A stretch of DNA of 58,749 nucleotides from Fragilaria crotonensis (GCA_022925895.1 JAKSYS010000382.1:1-58749), one strand, 5' to 3'; counted from the stretch's first letter, positions 22,022-34,589 are shown. Notes: generated from the sequence alone by a model not told the origin. Made by a program: numbers and translations.

Positions 22022-25000
22022 CTAGTTTTCCTTTAGGTGTTTGTTTGAAGGCTCGGCCTCGTCATCGCAAGGAACCTTGAGGGTAAATTTGAGCTTTGGA
22101 GGCAGGCCAACAGGAACTGTCAACCGCAATGTCTTCATCTGGCTGCCAATCCTCACAGTCGTCTGGAACTTGTCACCGACTTCAAGGCCCGGTGGGACAG
22201 CAACCACAAATTGCATGGTGTCATTCTCTGGAGCTGATCTTTTCTGAGATTTAGGTCCTTCGTCCTTCTTTTCGCCAGAAGCACTGCACGCTGATGTTTT
22301 CTTAGGCTTGATTTTGCGATACAGGGTGCTTGCAAGCGACGGATACAGCTCAGAGCACAATGCTAGGGCACGCTTCAGGAGTTCCGCCTTCTTCCATCCT
22401 CCTGCCCAGTCGGAGGATTGGATGCTGAAATCATTGCTCTCGGGTCTTGCGAGGTATGCCAGACAGAGGGCCTCAACTTCAGGAAGTGATGCGCTGCTGT
22501 ATTGCAAGGGCTTTAATTTCTCTAGGTCATCAATGCTTGCGTTCAGCCGAAGAAAGCATGAGTAGCATTTCTTCATGTAATCATTCTTCGGGTCCGAGGT
22601 AGGGACCTCGCTGACCAGGATCGATGCCAATGCCCGGTTGGTGATCCTCTTCAAATCTCGAACCAATCCAACAGTGTGGGGTGATCGAGCGTCTCCTAGA
22701 AGATTATCCTTCGCATGGGAGGTCTCAGGAGGGGCGCCTCGAACCAGTGCGCTGGCTTGGTAGAAGGCAGGGAGGTCGCGTTTCGTGCTAATTAATTGCT
22801 GGAAAAGAGCCTCAAGAACGCTTGAGCGTTTGCAAAGCGTAAGAATCTCCACGTAAGCCGCAAAGTACTTTCCTCGAAGAGAATCAAATTTTCGAGTGGA
22901 GTTGTTTATAATCTCCAGTGGTGAAGGGGAGGAGCTCGTATTCGTCACCCACACGGATACGAGCTGAGGTCTCCTTTTCTCGAATAACGCACTCATGACA
23001 ACCTCGGCACTATTGGCGCATGCCATCGAGCTGTTTAAACCTCGAAGAAGATGACTCCTGGTTGCCGGGACCACGCCGAGACTTCCATGGACAAGCCCAT
23101 TGGCTGGATCGTGGATTGCAGGTGCCCACATCAGGGCCTGAGAGTGTCGATAAACAGATCGGTGAAAGAATTGATGCTCCAGACGGCACTGAGCCAATGC
23201 TGCGACAATATCTGCAAGAATCTTCCAAATCATCATGTTGGTGCTAGACTCGCTATTGGCCGGGGTAGAATCGCAATCATACCAGTGACATCGGGTTAAC
23301 CTGACGGCTTCCGCGATGGCCTTCTCCCGAACGCTATCAGGGTATCTATGAGCTGCGATTAAGCATTTCAGCCGGGAGGCGTGCAGTCTGTAAACGACTT
23401 CCGCCTTGCCGTGAGAACTACCACCGGCATGTACGTCAGGCAGTGCCCCTTCTTCGTCCAGTGCTGATGCTTCGTCCAGTGATTTCTGGTACGTGGCAAA
23501 GGCATCTGCCATCATGCGCTCGTACACCCGAGGTGGAGCCTCACCCTGATCCTTGTCTTCGGCGAAGGACTCTGCCGCGTACGTCTTTGCCGTCTTTTCG
23601 AAGCATTTTCCAAGCATGAACAAGACATCAAACGTGAATTTATTGTCGTCCCCTTCGACCTTCGAGGCAGCGTGTTTGAAGCAAGTTCGTGCAGTCTCAG
23701 ATATCTCGCGCTTCTTAAAGTCTGACAACGCGCGCATCGGGTAACCAAAACCTTGGCTTCCCATCAATTCAGAATACTTAGCAATACCCATGGTTTCAAG
23801 AATCTCGCTCTGCAAGGACATCATTTCTTTGCCACCGGAAGCGCCCATGCCCTCTCCAACGAGGAAGAACGCCATTGAAAGGCATCTCAAAGCTATCGTA
23901 CGGAGCGCTTCAACAAACATCCCCCCCCAAGCTTGTTGCCATGAGATAAAATCTTTGTTCCGGTAGGATATTTCGATTTCGTTCCAAGCGTGCGTTTCGA
24001 AAAACTCCCATGACGCATTGCCAATTCGCTTGTCTCGAATCTGCAAATTGCATTCCTTGTATTTAGCGGATGAAAACAAGGCACACTGCTCGAGCGACGA
24101 AAACGAAGCCCACTGATAATCCACATAGATGGCAAGATCATCGCCAATGAAAGGAATCCAATGTGAGGAGTCCCAAGCGTATTGAAGTTCTTGGCTTTCC
24201 TCCAACGCAGCGAGTGACATCAATTTCTTTTGTCTGAGTCTGTTATCCGTTGGGATAGAAAAATCACTGACTCTCACTGAACCAAGGGACGATCCCAGTC
24301 GATCGGCAATTAACTCTGCTTTCAACGTCACGCACTCAGCTGCCCTAAGCCATCCAACATAGTCCGATGGATCACCATACGACATATTGTCAAGAATGGC
24401 CCAAAACTTCTTTGATAGTTCTCGTTCTTGAAAAGCAGCTATTGCTCTCTCTTCGGACGTCTTCTGACTGTCGTCGGACCTGATGCCTTTTGTGCTATCG
24501 CCACACGCCTGAGAGATGTTTGGAAGGGGGGCCTGGGCAAGCTCCTTGGCAATCCCTTTCCGCACCATGCGAATCTCATCCTTAAAATCATCGCATGATT
24601 GCACCGCAAGTCGTTTTGCGACTTCATGGTACTCTATGAACGGCTCACACCAGCTTGCGTCGTTCCCAGCAAGAAGTGAGATTGCGTTACACGACACATC
24701 TCTCGATTCTTTGTTGAATATGAAGCGCCGCATTGCATCTCGACTTGGTGATACCTCCTCCAAAGGCAGTGCCATCGCAACGCATTCGAGAGAGCAGCCT
24801 TCGGTACCGATTTTCGACTCAACGTATACGCTCTCTGAATGCACCGATACAGCTGAGCTGCCGCATTTGTTGTTTCGGGGCATCTGAGCGACTTGCACTT
24901 CTCATCAGACACTTTTTCCTTTTCTATCCAATGCCCGTGGATGGTGAAGCCATACAGTTGCTTGTAAAGTTTGTGCAATACAGAATCGAGCAACGTTCCG

Positions 25001-28000
25001 ATCGCCCGCGTCCCGTATGGGAAAGACTCCTGCCAAAGACTTTCCTCGGCAGAGGACTTGGCGCCGAACTCCGTAAGCAAAACATCCGCCAGAAACGAAA
25101 GGACTCTCGTTGCTGTCAAAGGCAGCAAAGTGCCCTTGTCACGTTCACAAGCGGTTTTTGGGGTGAATTGCCAAGCATTTTTTTTCGTCCACCGTGTCAA
25201 CAACTAGGGCGATGCAATGGATCGCGTGGCAAAGATGCCGAAGCAATTTCATCGTGCGTTCCGAGCGCGTGTCAGTGTGCGAGTCGAGATGCTCGCTTTC
25301 ATATTCGTTAGCGCTCCCGTCAGAATCGAGGAACTCGCGTAAGCTCAACTTATCCACAGTCGAGAAGTCATCATTTGCGTAGCTTCCGCCAGAAAATGTA
25401 CAAAGTACTGAGCCACATAATCCAATGATCGATGCTGCAACTGGGACTAGCAGAGCCTCCAAGCAGATTCTACCAAAAACGCTCGCCGAATTGGGAGCGT
25501 CATCATTGACCACGACACTCCAAAGATAGAGCAAGGCCTCGACGAGGCGTGCCAGGGAATGGGGGCCGGCCGAGGGTCCTAGCCCTTCTGCACCAAAAGC
25601 TCTTCTGAGCAGGGACTGTGTCCCTACATCGCGCCCGTACGTCCACGACGTATGTCGGGAAAGCATAATCGCAACCTCGCTTAACACCGTACCAATCAGT
25701 TCAGCCCGTCCAAGAAATTCTTTCAGTTTGGCAGACCGTCCTGAACGATTGTCATTACCCGATCCAAGCACAACAGGCAAAATGTGTCGTTGGCACACCA
25801 GTACTTTATAGCAACCGAGAAAGAAGGCTACCTCGACGTCGAGCACAGAAGGATTCATGCTTGCGACTGCTCCTTGTAACGAGCAGATGCTAGAAAAGAT
25901 GCGGAGGTCATGAGTTCCAGTGGTAGACGATGCTCGTCGAGAACCGCGAGGTTCATACCAATTGGATACGAATGTCATAGCCGAGCCGATCATCTCCAAA
26001 CAGTAACAACTGCTCAAGTATTGTCGCCTCTCCACGTCATTCAGGTGTTTTTCAAACATGTAGACGATTTTGTCAACGAAAAGCTCCGCGGCGATTGCCA
26101 CGAGGCAGTCCTGCCCATGATCGCCACGTCCTTTTCCAGACAGACGGCTACATCGCTGGGCTCCGGATGTTTCACGGGCGTCCTCGTCATCAGAGATACT
26201 GCCGTCATCGCTCATGATGTCATCAAATTCCTCTGCAGAAAGATTCCTTCCCGCCCTACCGCATTTTCCGCGCTTGCTCAGTAGCTCAAAGGAACACACA
26301 GCCATGCGTGTTATAAGTTCCGCAACTGCGAGACCGCCGTCCTCGTTTGCACTTAAGCAACTCATGAGTATCGTGAGAATGCTGAGATTTGGGGAAAGGA
26401 CAATGTGTTCGATATGGGGGGCACCTGAAGGCGCAAGGAACCACAACGCCCCCCAGCGTTCTTCTACGTTTCCTCCGCGAACGGCCGGAGCCATGTGAAG
26501 GCTTAAATCACCTTCGTAAGTAGCCACAAAATCTTTGAGGAGTTCCTCTTGTTTAGAACCAACTTCCTCAAACGTCCCATTATATCTCTTTGCAAGCGTC
26601 ATCCCGACACTGAGAAGGTCTGCCACATCTTCGGTGCGGATTGCCTGGCCCGGAACATCTCGCCAATGCTTTTCTATCTCAATTAGCTTCTCCATGAATT
26701 GTTGCCGTGCTGCTGACACTACCGACGTCGCTTGGATCTCATCTCGAAATGAATGGAGCGTCGATAGTGAAAGGACTTTCCAGTGAGCACCAGACCTTCT
26801 GGGCGATGTCAAATGAGGAGTTTTCACCGACAACACTGGAGATCCAGCAGGGAGGGAAAGGCAATGTATTGTATGCTCAACTTGCTCGATCCCGAAATCC
26901 TCCGCCATTCTTGACTCTGCATTGTTTTGACAAAGTCGGCTTCTATCAAGGTAATATCCAGCTGCCAACCAATGCAATCGGGTTTTCAGGCATATCCAGG
27001 TTCTCGATTCGAGGTAACCCGCATGTCTCAACTCAACTTCTGCAACCTTTTCAAGCAGTTCCGACACAGCAACCGCAACAAAGTTGATATCAGAATCGAA
27101 GTCACCTGAACCAGTCAGCTTCCCGTCTGAACGTTTCAGTCTCAGCTCCGCGTTGAGTAGGTTGACGGACAGGTAGTCAAGACACTCCATCTCGGCTTCT
27201 GACTTTAAGGGAATATGACCGTAGGAGCAAAGATTAAGCTTATGTAAAACACCGGCCTTTCGAGTCAACAGATCAACACAATCTACTATAACGCCAGAAA
27301 GAGCCAGGGAGTCCTGATCACTTTGGAAAACGTCGACCACGTTCAGGGACACATGGGAAACATAGCGCTGTAGAATATCGAATGGGCCAGAATTCTTCGA
27401 GCTCCATTTGTCGACGAAGGCTTTCAGACTGAAATCACCGAGCCTGAAGTCCAGACTTACACCCTCCGGCTGGGCGAGCGGGCTTTCAAATTCTTTCTGG
27501 AGACCCTCTGTGGTACTGTCCTCTGATTTGATCAACAAGTCCCAATTGATATCGTTCAAAGAAAACTTTCGATACATCTCGTCTTCAGAGGTGCAACTCA
27601 AAATCGAAGCAAGGAAGCAGTACTTGACCGACCTACGCTTAGCATCCCTGTCAGCCCGTTTACCTGAAGTGATGAGCTGAGAGAGGACGCGTTTGGACGA
27701 GCGAGCTCGCGCTGGCTCGTCTCGCTGTCGACCTTCTGGAAATTGCTTGTTCCTGTGTTGGTCACCAGAGGAAGTGCTTGATGACGGCACTGTCGTCGAC
27801 TGTTCTGCCGTATCAGACGGGCCCATTAGATTATCTAAAACGGAATCCTGAGCTGCCTCCGTCCGCTCCATCATGGCTCTCGCTGACAAAATTGAAGCCG
27901 ACAACCCGCGACAGGTAGCCTCAAATCTCCAAACATCCTCATTCTCTAGGTACTTGCAGACAAGTCCGAGAGACCGATGCGGGAGTAGGAGCATGGGAGA

Positions 28001-28939
28001 AAGGTGAAGCTCTACACAAGGGGATCCAAAAGCTTCTCGAGAATCGGGATTGGAACCTTCACGACAGGCGCGGATCAGCATTCTTCCCAAAATCGACCAC
28101 GAATACCGTGGAATGTCAAGAATCAGCTTGATTTGCATCTTACAGTCCTCTTCACCTTCGCCAAGAAAGGCATCAGGTAGACTGTAATGCTCTTTCAAAG
28201 CAAGAACTATCGACCTGTTTGGAGGTAAAGTCGACGGCAGTGCCGTTTTCCCCATTTCCAAGGCATGTCGCTCCAACCTTCTATACCGCAACGACGTCCC
28301 CCCAGACAGGATGCTTAATCTTCGGGCAGCGCACGCCAGCTTAAGCCATAGGACGGGATCCGACCCATCGAGATCAGATGCGTCACAAAGAGACACAAGC
28401 GCTAGTTTTTGGTGGAAGCCCACATCCCAACCGACGAGAGGCAACGGCTTGACAACCCCAGTGTCAAGGATACCACATCCCGCGATTTCACGACATTGTT
28501 GTGAAGCGACCAACAAATCTGAGTAGTTCAACAACGAAAGATATGCAATCTCGCTAACGGTGGCCTTGTGAGAGGCCGATGTCAAGATGGCAGGCTCCGG
28601 GCGACGCTCTCGTACGAACGTCCCACTCTCATGGACAACTCTTGTCCAAGTAGGACAGAATTTTCCAATTAAGGGATCCAGTAGAATGGCCTTCTCAAAA
28701 GTTGCTTGAGCAGCTGAGGCCAAACTTTGACTCTGGGCCTTGAATTCCTCCTTTGGTCCCTCCTTCTCGGCTGCAACTTGCAACTTGTGCATCGCTCCGA
28801 CACATGACATAGCAGTAGAATATGCCTTAGTAAGGCGGGCCAGCGCAGCCTCCACAGTCTCACTGCTTTTCCTTATCGATTTCGCATCGTCAGTCCTATG
28901 TGAACTCGACGAAACAACGTTGGCGGCTTCCCATCTCAT
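22022..28939 (-). CDS. HIR3: HIR3/CABIN1-like subunit of the HIRA histone chaperone complex
   Basis: A very large protein (~2,300 residues) read in three frame segments: 28939 to ~25178, then to ~24845, then to 22022. The first break is in a T8 run (25178-25185), so it looks like a homopolymer indel. The C-terminal third has the CABIN1/Hir3 block EKRRPQLVSVWV...SPLEIINNSTRKFDSLRGKYF, preceded by YRLHASRLKCLIAAHRYP, and helical TPR-like stretches such as FTFDVLFMLGKCFEKTAKTYA. Hir3/CABIN1 scaffolds HIRA for replication-independent H3.3 deposition. Odd features are an F-box-like segment at ~325-360 (PHRSLGLVCKYLENEDVWRF), an acidic patch (DDIMSDDGSISDDEDA), and a C-terminal PPGLEVGDKF...VPVGLPP module. 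ATG 28939 starts the frame. Family assignment rests on the C-terminal block, so it is good but not certain. Confidence 0.62.
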
Positions 28940-29859
28940 CTTGCTAGCAACTATTAGTGTTGCACATGAGCACCTATGGGTTAGCGTCAGAAGCGGAAGG
29001 CGGAGGGTGGAAGAGATGAACCAGTTCTTATGGCTTGATGCTTGAGGGATGGTGGTCTTACCCTTGTGTCGCCGATAGTATAGTAGGCTACTGGATAAGT
29101 CCAGTACCGGCGAGACAGTAAATACCGTCGTTTGGCGAAACCAAGGGAGATGAGATCAGACGGAATGTCAGATGCGAGTCAGACGCGAACTCGAAATTGA
29201 CAGAACGACTGAACTGGGAAAAAGACTGGAAGTCCAAAGAGCCCAACAATCCAAGACTCCATCGGAGGCCGAAAACCATGGATAGTCCATGGAGAACATT
29301 AAACAATTAGGAGAATGGTAAGAAGTCCATTATTATAAAGGAACTGGGAAGAACATGACAGAGTCACAAGGAAGGAAGAAGGCTGAAGAAGGTTCTGGAA
29401 AGACAGGAAAGGGAACCTGGAGAGTAGTTTAGTTAGAACCTAAACTCATTACTTTTACTTTGTTGCTGATTTGTCAAGGTCTGACAACCGAAGTTATCAC
29501 CCCGTAACCAGAGTAAGTACTGGTGTGGTACCATGCTCACAAATATCTGGGATTCTCAACACCCTTGTACCTCGAACCCCTTGACTTAAGATGCGGGATC
29601 CTCCCGCTTCCGACAGGTTCGACTCCGACAAAGCGACTGCCGTTGGAGTAGTTGGTGTGGTACTGGCTGTAGTATGACCCGAGACACATTTTGACATGTC
29701 CTTGGGTGTTTGAGATATCGAAATTCCTGAGTGAACATTCCAGAGCTGAATGTGAGAAAGAAATTCTGTTCGGGAAATTTGAATTTGCGTAAAGCAGTAG
29801 AATGTGTGTCATGGTAAGTAGTAATAAGTAATCTTACGATACTACAAAATAGAACTCTA
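28940..29859. other. spacer between HIR3-like gene and piggyBac element, no gene recognised
   Basis: This should contain the HIR3-like promoter. Short open frames occur but none looks conserved. A GGTTCGACTCC word near 29618 resembles a tRNA B box, but the flanks cannot form a T arm. Confidence 0.3.
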
Positions 29860-29925
29860 CTAGTGTCTAAACGCCCGAAATCTTTAATTAAAGATCGTCT
29901 AGTGGTAAAATCTTTAATTAAAGAT
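29860..29925. repeat. left terminal inverted repeat of piggyBac-like element with subterminal palindromes
   Basis: CTAG (29860-29863) is followed by TGTCTAAACGCCCG (29864-29877), the exact inverse of the right end. Two copies of the palindrome ATCTTTAATTAAAGAT follow at 29880-29895 and 29910-29925. Such repeated subterminal words often bind transposase. Confidence 0.8.
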
Positions 29926-32900
29926 TGATATTGACCCTTTCCTTATTTCGTCATTTTACTTTTTTTCCCAAAATAGCAACGGCCAATGCGTTCTCCATCG
30001 AGTCAATCCTCATGGGCCAAACGGGGTAATCTTAGTCAGCGACAGTCCCTGACTTATGTTCTCGAACACAAAAGTGTAGCCTATTTTTTCGAGTTTTTTT
30101 TGTCTGAAAATAGCACGAAATACCCGGATGTATAGTACACGAGCTAAACATGCTACACAAAATCCAGGCATTCGAGGCTTCAATCAATGCATTCATTTCA
30201 CTACCTTCCGCTTTGATTGAGCCAAAGCACACCGTTACAGTTGCCTGAGAGGTGCTTTAAGGAAGAGGTATGTTACTGGTGACCATCTCTAACTTTTGGT
30301 GCTTCTTGCGTTGTGGCAATGAAATTGAAGGTGTTTTGAAAAAAATTGCGAGTTTTTTGGTTGGTGCGCCACTATTTCATCATCGCTTCTTTTCTCACTT
30401 GCTTTGCTGTGCACAGCTTGTGTTGACCATGCCGGTCCACGTTGATGATCCAAGACTCTTCATTGGCGCGTCAGTGGAAGCGAAGGCAATGTTGGTCACG
30501 TCCCTCGCTGAATGCAGCCGTCGCTACGGGACTAACGCAAAAACGAAAGTGGTGCCGGGACTCGTCGTGTCCTTTGGCCAAGAGAGTGCTCCTCCTGGCC
30601 GATCCCGTGCCATTACATTTATCGTTGCTGATTACTACTTTGGCGACAATGTTGTCAAACGAGGAAAGCTGAGCATTCGAAGCATCAAGTCTGTCGAATG
30701 TTCTGCACTTCATGAAGAGTTGAAGTTGATTCTTCGACAACGTGAGAATCCAATCCTTGCATCATCTCCAGCTCCTGTTGCTCAAGCAGCAGCTACTGCA
30801 GGAGTACAAGAACAACAATCACCGCAAGCAGCACCAGCTGGAGACGATGGCAGCAGGAGTGCGAGTACTCCTAGCAGTGTAAGTACGACCAGGACACCAG
30901 TTGGAGCAACAACAGCACCAACGCCTGCAGCTGGTGCTGTCACACAACAGAACAATGATGAAAGTCCGGCGGCTTTGACTTTTCACGACACTGAGTGGTT
31001 CGAAGCAGAACAGACGCTCTTGGAACAGGAAATAAACGGACCGGTAGTTCGACGGATGTGGTCCATTCGCAATTGTATGCTGTGTGGGACCTTGTTAGAG
31101 CAAGACTGCGATCGAGGTGACACAATGTCACGACTTGATTATTTTCTATGCATGTTCCCTCCGCAGTCACTTTTGTCAATTGTTCGGCTGACATCACGAC
31201 AGCTTGAGATGCTTTCGAAACCCACAACGACAAAAGGTGAGATTCTCAGGTTCTTTGGTGTGATCATCTTGGCGACTAAATTTGAATTCGATGATCGTCG
31301 AAGTCTCTGGGCTACAACTGCGACCTCGAAATACATTCCAGCACCATTGTTTGGCAAGACAAACCTTTCTCGAAACCGCTTTGATGATCTTTGGCGATGC
31401 GTTCGATTTAGTGATCAGCCGTCAGTCCGTCCAGCTGATATGACCGCAGAACAGTATCGTTGGAAACTGGTCGATGGTTTCGTGACCGAGTTCAATGAAC
31501 ATCGTGCGTCAACCGTTTCTCCGTCCGAGAGAATTTGCGTTGATGAATCAATATCGCGTTGGTATGGAAAGGAGGCCACTGGATCAACCATGGCCTCCCT
31601 ATGTATGTCGCAATCGACAGAAAGCCTGAGAACGGATGCGAGATTCAGTGTGCGTCCTGCGGAGAGAGTGGCATTATGCTTCGCTTGAAGCTTGTAAAGA
31701 CGGCAGAGGAAGAGGCTCGACATGTTGCATTGATGGATGAAGCGGAGAGCGGCCAAATTATGTCTGAAGAAGGTCTTCTGCATGGAGCAAAGGTGATGCG
31801 AGACTTAGTGATGCCATGGATGCATACCGATAGAATTGTTTGCGGTGATTCTACTTTGCTTCGGTGCCAGCGGCACGTATGATGATGAGATATGGCATGC
31901 GATTCATCGGAGTTGTCAAATCTGCTACTCGACAATACCCAATGCCTTACCTGTCACAAGTGGAGCTAAGCAGTCGAGGTGACCGCAAGGGAATGGTGAC
32001 AAGAGGTGGAGAGACAAATAGCGAGCCGAAATTGATGGCATTTGTTTGGATGGATCGGCAAAGGCGATATTTCATCGCAACGTGTTCATCGCTTGCGGAA
32101 GGAAGCCCATACAAACGACAACGATGGAGGCAACTTGAGGATGCGAATGCAGATGAACAAGCTGATCCGCAACTTGTTGATTTAGTGGTTCCTCAACCAA
32201 AAGCGGCCGAGGTTTACTATGAAACATGTGCTGTGATTGATCGCCACAATCGTCATCGACAGGACACGCTTGGAATCGAAAACAAGCTGGTCACCCAAAA
32301 TTGGTCGATGAGAGTCAATATGACTGTGCTTTCCATGATTATTGTCGATACATGGCTTGCATTCAGTCAATGCAGGGGCGAGGGCACGATGGCGGAGAAG
32401 CAGAAGACATTTTACACATTACTGGCTGAAGAGCTGATTGACAACAGATTGATGTGCAAATGTTCGACTTCGAATGTCGACGCCAAGAGCGGAGCTAAAT
32501 CAAATGATTTTTGCCGAATGGTGACCCAAGAGCTGGAGTATCAGCTCACCTTACCCAACAAAGAGGAAGAAGCAAACAGTGAATGGGGACATACTTCCTT
32601 TAGTCTTCAGGGCCGATGCCGAGTCTGCAAGTGTTTGTCGACGTTCATGTGCTCCTTGTGTGAAGATAGCTTGGAGTGCACGACAACATCATGGATTTGC
32701 CACACCAAGAAAGGAAAGTTATGCTTTCCGACCCACTTAGAAATGTGCCACGGTGAATAATGAATAGGTTCTCATTGTTACTTTATGACTTTCATGCTAG
32801 CAATGTGATGATATTGACGCCGGTGGTCGGCCATTGTCAATGCCAAATTTTGTGTTGATGATGGTATAATTTGTACAACGACCGTCTTGCAAAACGTACG

Positions 32901-32968
32901 AAAATGGCCATCTTTAAAAAAAGACAGGTTTGTCGTTAATTAAAGAAACCCCCCCGGGCGTTTAGACA
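29864..32968 (+). mobile_element. piggyBac-like DNA transposon, near-complete, bounded by CTAG
   Basis: A ~3.1-kb element with 14-bp perfect terminal inverted repeats (TGTCTAAACGCCCG) and a single transposase gene of the piggyBac DDE type. The four bases outside both ends are CTAG (29860-29863 and 32969-32972). Classical piggyBac elements insert at and duplicate TTAA, so CTAG is notable. Because CTAG is palindromic, it could instead be the outermost part of the TIR. Confidence 0.85.
30429..32760 (+). pseudogene. piggyBac-like transposase (two single-base breaks)
   Basis: The N-terminal half carries a Gln/Ala/Thr-rich linker (~residues 115-180), then the DDE_Tnp_1_7-type core: TTTKGEILRFFGVIILATKF, YIPAPLFGKTNLSRNRFDDL, and ERICVDESISRWYGK with the first catalytic Asp. 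The core continues in a second frame (GLPMYVAIDRKPENG, DRIVCGDS with the second Asp) and then a third (RFIGVVKSATRQYP, DRHNRHRQDTLG, SMIIVDTWLAFSQ). The C-terminus has the Cys-rich finger usual in this family (CRVCKC...FMCSLC...WICHTKK). The breaks near 31572 and 31857 are each repaired in principle by one missing base, so this may be an intact gene with consensus errors. ATG 30429 is preferred; ATG 30270 is also in frame. Confidence 0.85.
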
Positions 32969-32972
32969 CTAG
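32936..32972. repeat. right terminal inverted repeat of piggyBac-like element
   Basis: CGGGCGTTTAGACA (32955-32968) followed by CTAG is the inverse of the left end. TTAATTAAAG just inside (32936-32945) matches half of the left subterminal palindromes. A C7 run separates the two. Confidence 0.8.
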
Positions 32973-33903
32973 AGTAGGAGTAGGTGTTTAGAAATATTGA
33001 AAAGAAAAAGCGCTCAAGGATAAAGGTACATTCTAGCATACTAGTAAGTCATTGCACATTTTTGTAAAGTGGCACAAAAACGGCGTCATTAGAATTTCCC
33101 ATTTTTATATTTTTTGATTACCACACGCCTACTGTACATTGTTCGTACTACAGTACTGTAGTCTGTAGTTCCACACGCAGGCTGTACCGGAATGCCATAT
33201 TCATACTCACCTGATGTCTTCCTCTTGTCTCACCATCATAACATGTCATACCTTACTTCTAAGCTGTGATCATACTTCAAGTAGCATGCTATCTCATCTA
33301 TCATTTCTTGTATCTAGTGTTGTTTCTGTAAATTGTTGCTCTGTGCAGTGGCAGAAGGCAGAACCGGGCACTTCCTGGTGTGATCTCATTATCATGATGG
33401 CGTGCACATCCAGAACCAGTGGAGCAATGGCTGCAGCTGTGGCATCTATCCCTGCTTATGTGAAATTGCTATTCTCTATTGTACCATATATAGGAGGTTG
33501 GGTCAAAAGAGATGGTGTGTAAATGAAACACAAGCAAGACAACGATACTTGGACGAGTTGAGTAAAAACGACAAACCACTTTTAAAAACACAGGTTTTTT
33601 GCCTGCTTTGTGGGTGTTTAAAAAAAACCACTTCTCCAAAAATCTGAAAATGCGTTTTTTTCCCAACCCTGTAGTGCGGTGTACGGTGTACCACGGTGTA
33701 GATACTGTTAACTCGGCACCGCAGTTAAGACACGCCGTACTACAGTACTACCGGTAGCTAATTTCCTCGTACTGCACCCCTCAGGCTTCTCGCACCACTT
33801 AAAATCGAAAGTGTGGAGCACCTTCGACTATCGGTATGATAGTCTATTCAAGGCTGATATACTCTCAATCGAAGTCCGTGAGGTTCTAAGAAGTTGGCGA
33901 ACG
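32973..33903. other. spacer, one possible coding fragment, otherwise nothing recognised
   Basis: A plus-strand frame at about 33402-33640 reads HIQNQWSNGCSCGIYPCLC and then ETQARQRYLDELSKNDK. That looks protein-like (CxC...CxC), but I cannot assign it and it has no clear start. The rest is AT-rich with GTAC-type short repeats. Confidence 0.3.
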
Positions 33904-34589
33904 ATGTCTGTCGTTGGAAATAATCGGGTGGTATTCCCATTGTTCTCCTTCACGACGCCGAAGGCGCTGTCGTTACTGTAGAAACCAAAGGAGAGCTCAT
34001 CCGAGGGTTGTTGTTTGAAGCTGAAGATATGATGAACGTTTATTTACAAAATGCAGTCGTAACCGACGTCAATGGAGTGAAACGCAAGGTGAAGCAAGTC
34101 TATCTTAGAGGGCCTGAGATTGTTTTCATTGTCCTTCCTGACATGCTGCAACATGCTCCCATGTTCAACCGGTACGTATGCTCATCATGAAGAATCATAA
34201 TTGTGCACATACACACATGCGCGCGGAAAAACTTGATCTCTCGTAACACCCCTGAGGTGAGTTCCCTTGACATTTGATGGCTAACCCGATAGTTCTCCAT
34301 TAACACGAACTAAACAAAACTCAGCATTAAACACTGGCGTAAGCATGGAGGTGCACCACCTGAAGGTGTTGGTGCTGCGGTTGGGCAAGCAGCTGCAATT
34401 CTCAGGAAGGCACAAGAAAGACGACAAGGTGGTTTCGGTGGCAGGGGAAGATTTGGTGGAAGAGGGGACTTCGGTAGAGGAGGGGGACGCGGTGATTTTG
34501 GGAGAGGTAGCTTCGGCGGCCGTGGTCCTGGCGGCCCACCACCCCCAAGGGCACCGTTTGGTGCACCTGGTCAATACGGCCCGAGATGA
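33904..34589 (+). CDS. SNRPD3: small nuclear ribonucleoprotein SmD3
   Basis: A spliceosomal core Sm protein that joins the heptameric ring on U1, U2, U4 and U5 snRNAs. Exon 1 (33904-34171) encodes IPIVLLHDAEGAVVTVETKG, then GLLFEAEDMMNVYLQNAVVT (Sm1) and VYLRGPEIVFIVLPDMLQHA (Sm2). A GT-AG intron occupies 34172-34324. Exon 2 starts IKHWRKHGG and ends with an RGG-rich tail (FGGRGRFGGRGDFGRGGG, ...PRAPFGAPGQYGPR), the site of symmetric arginine dimethylation in SmD proteins. The first codons (MSVVGNNRV) are one base out of frame with the rest; one missing base near 33930 would restore them. Length (~175 residues) is slightly above the ~125 usual in animals because of the longer tail. Confidence 0.9.
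34172..34324 (+). other. intron of the SmD3 gene (153 bp)
   Basis: GTACGT donor and CTCAG acceptor. Splicing joins AACCG to CATTAAACAC and keeps the SmD3 reading frame (MFNR-IKHW). Confidence 0.88.

Noticed and set aside
29610-29640. tRNA-like B box GGTTCGACTCC
   Set aside because: Flanking bases do not pair into a T stem (only two of five pairs) and no A box or acceptor stem is present.
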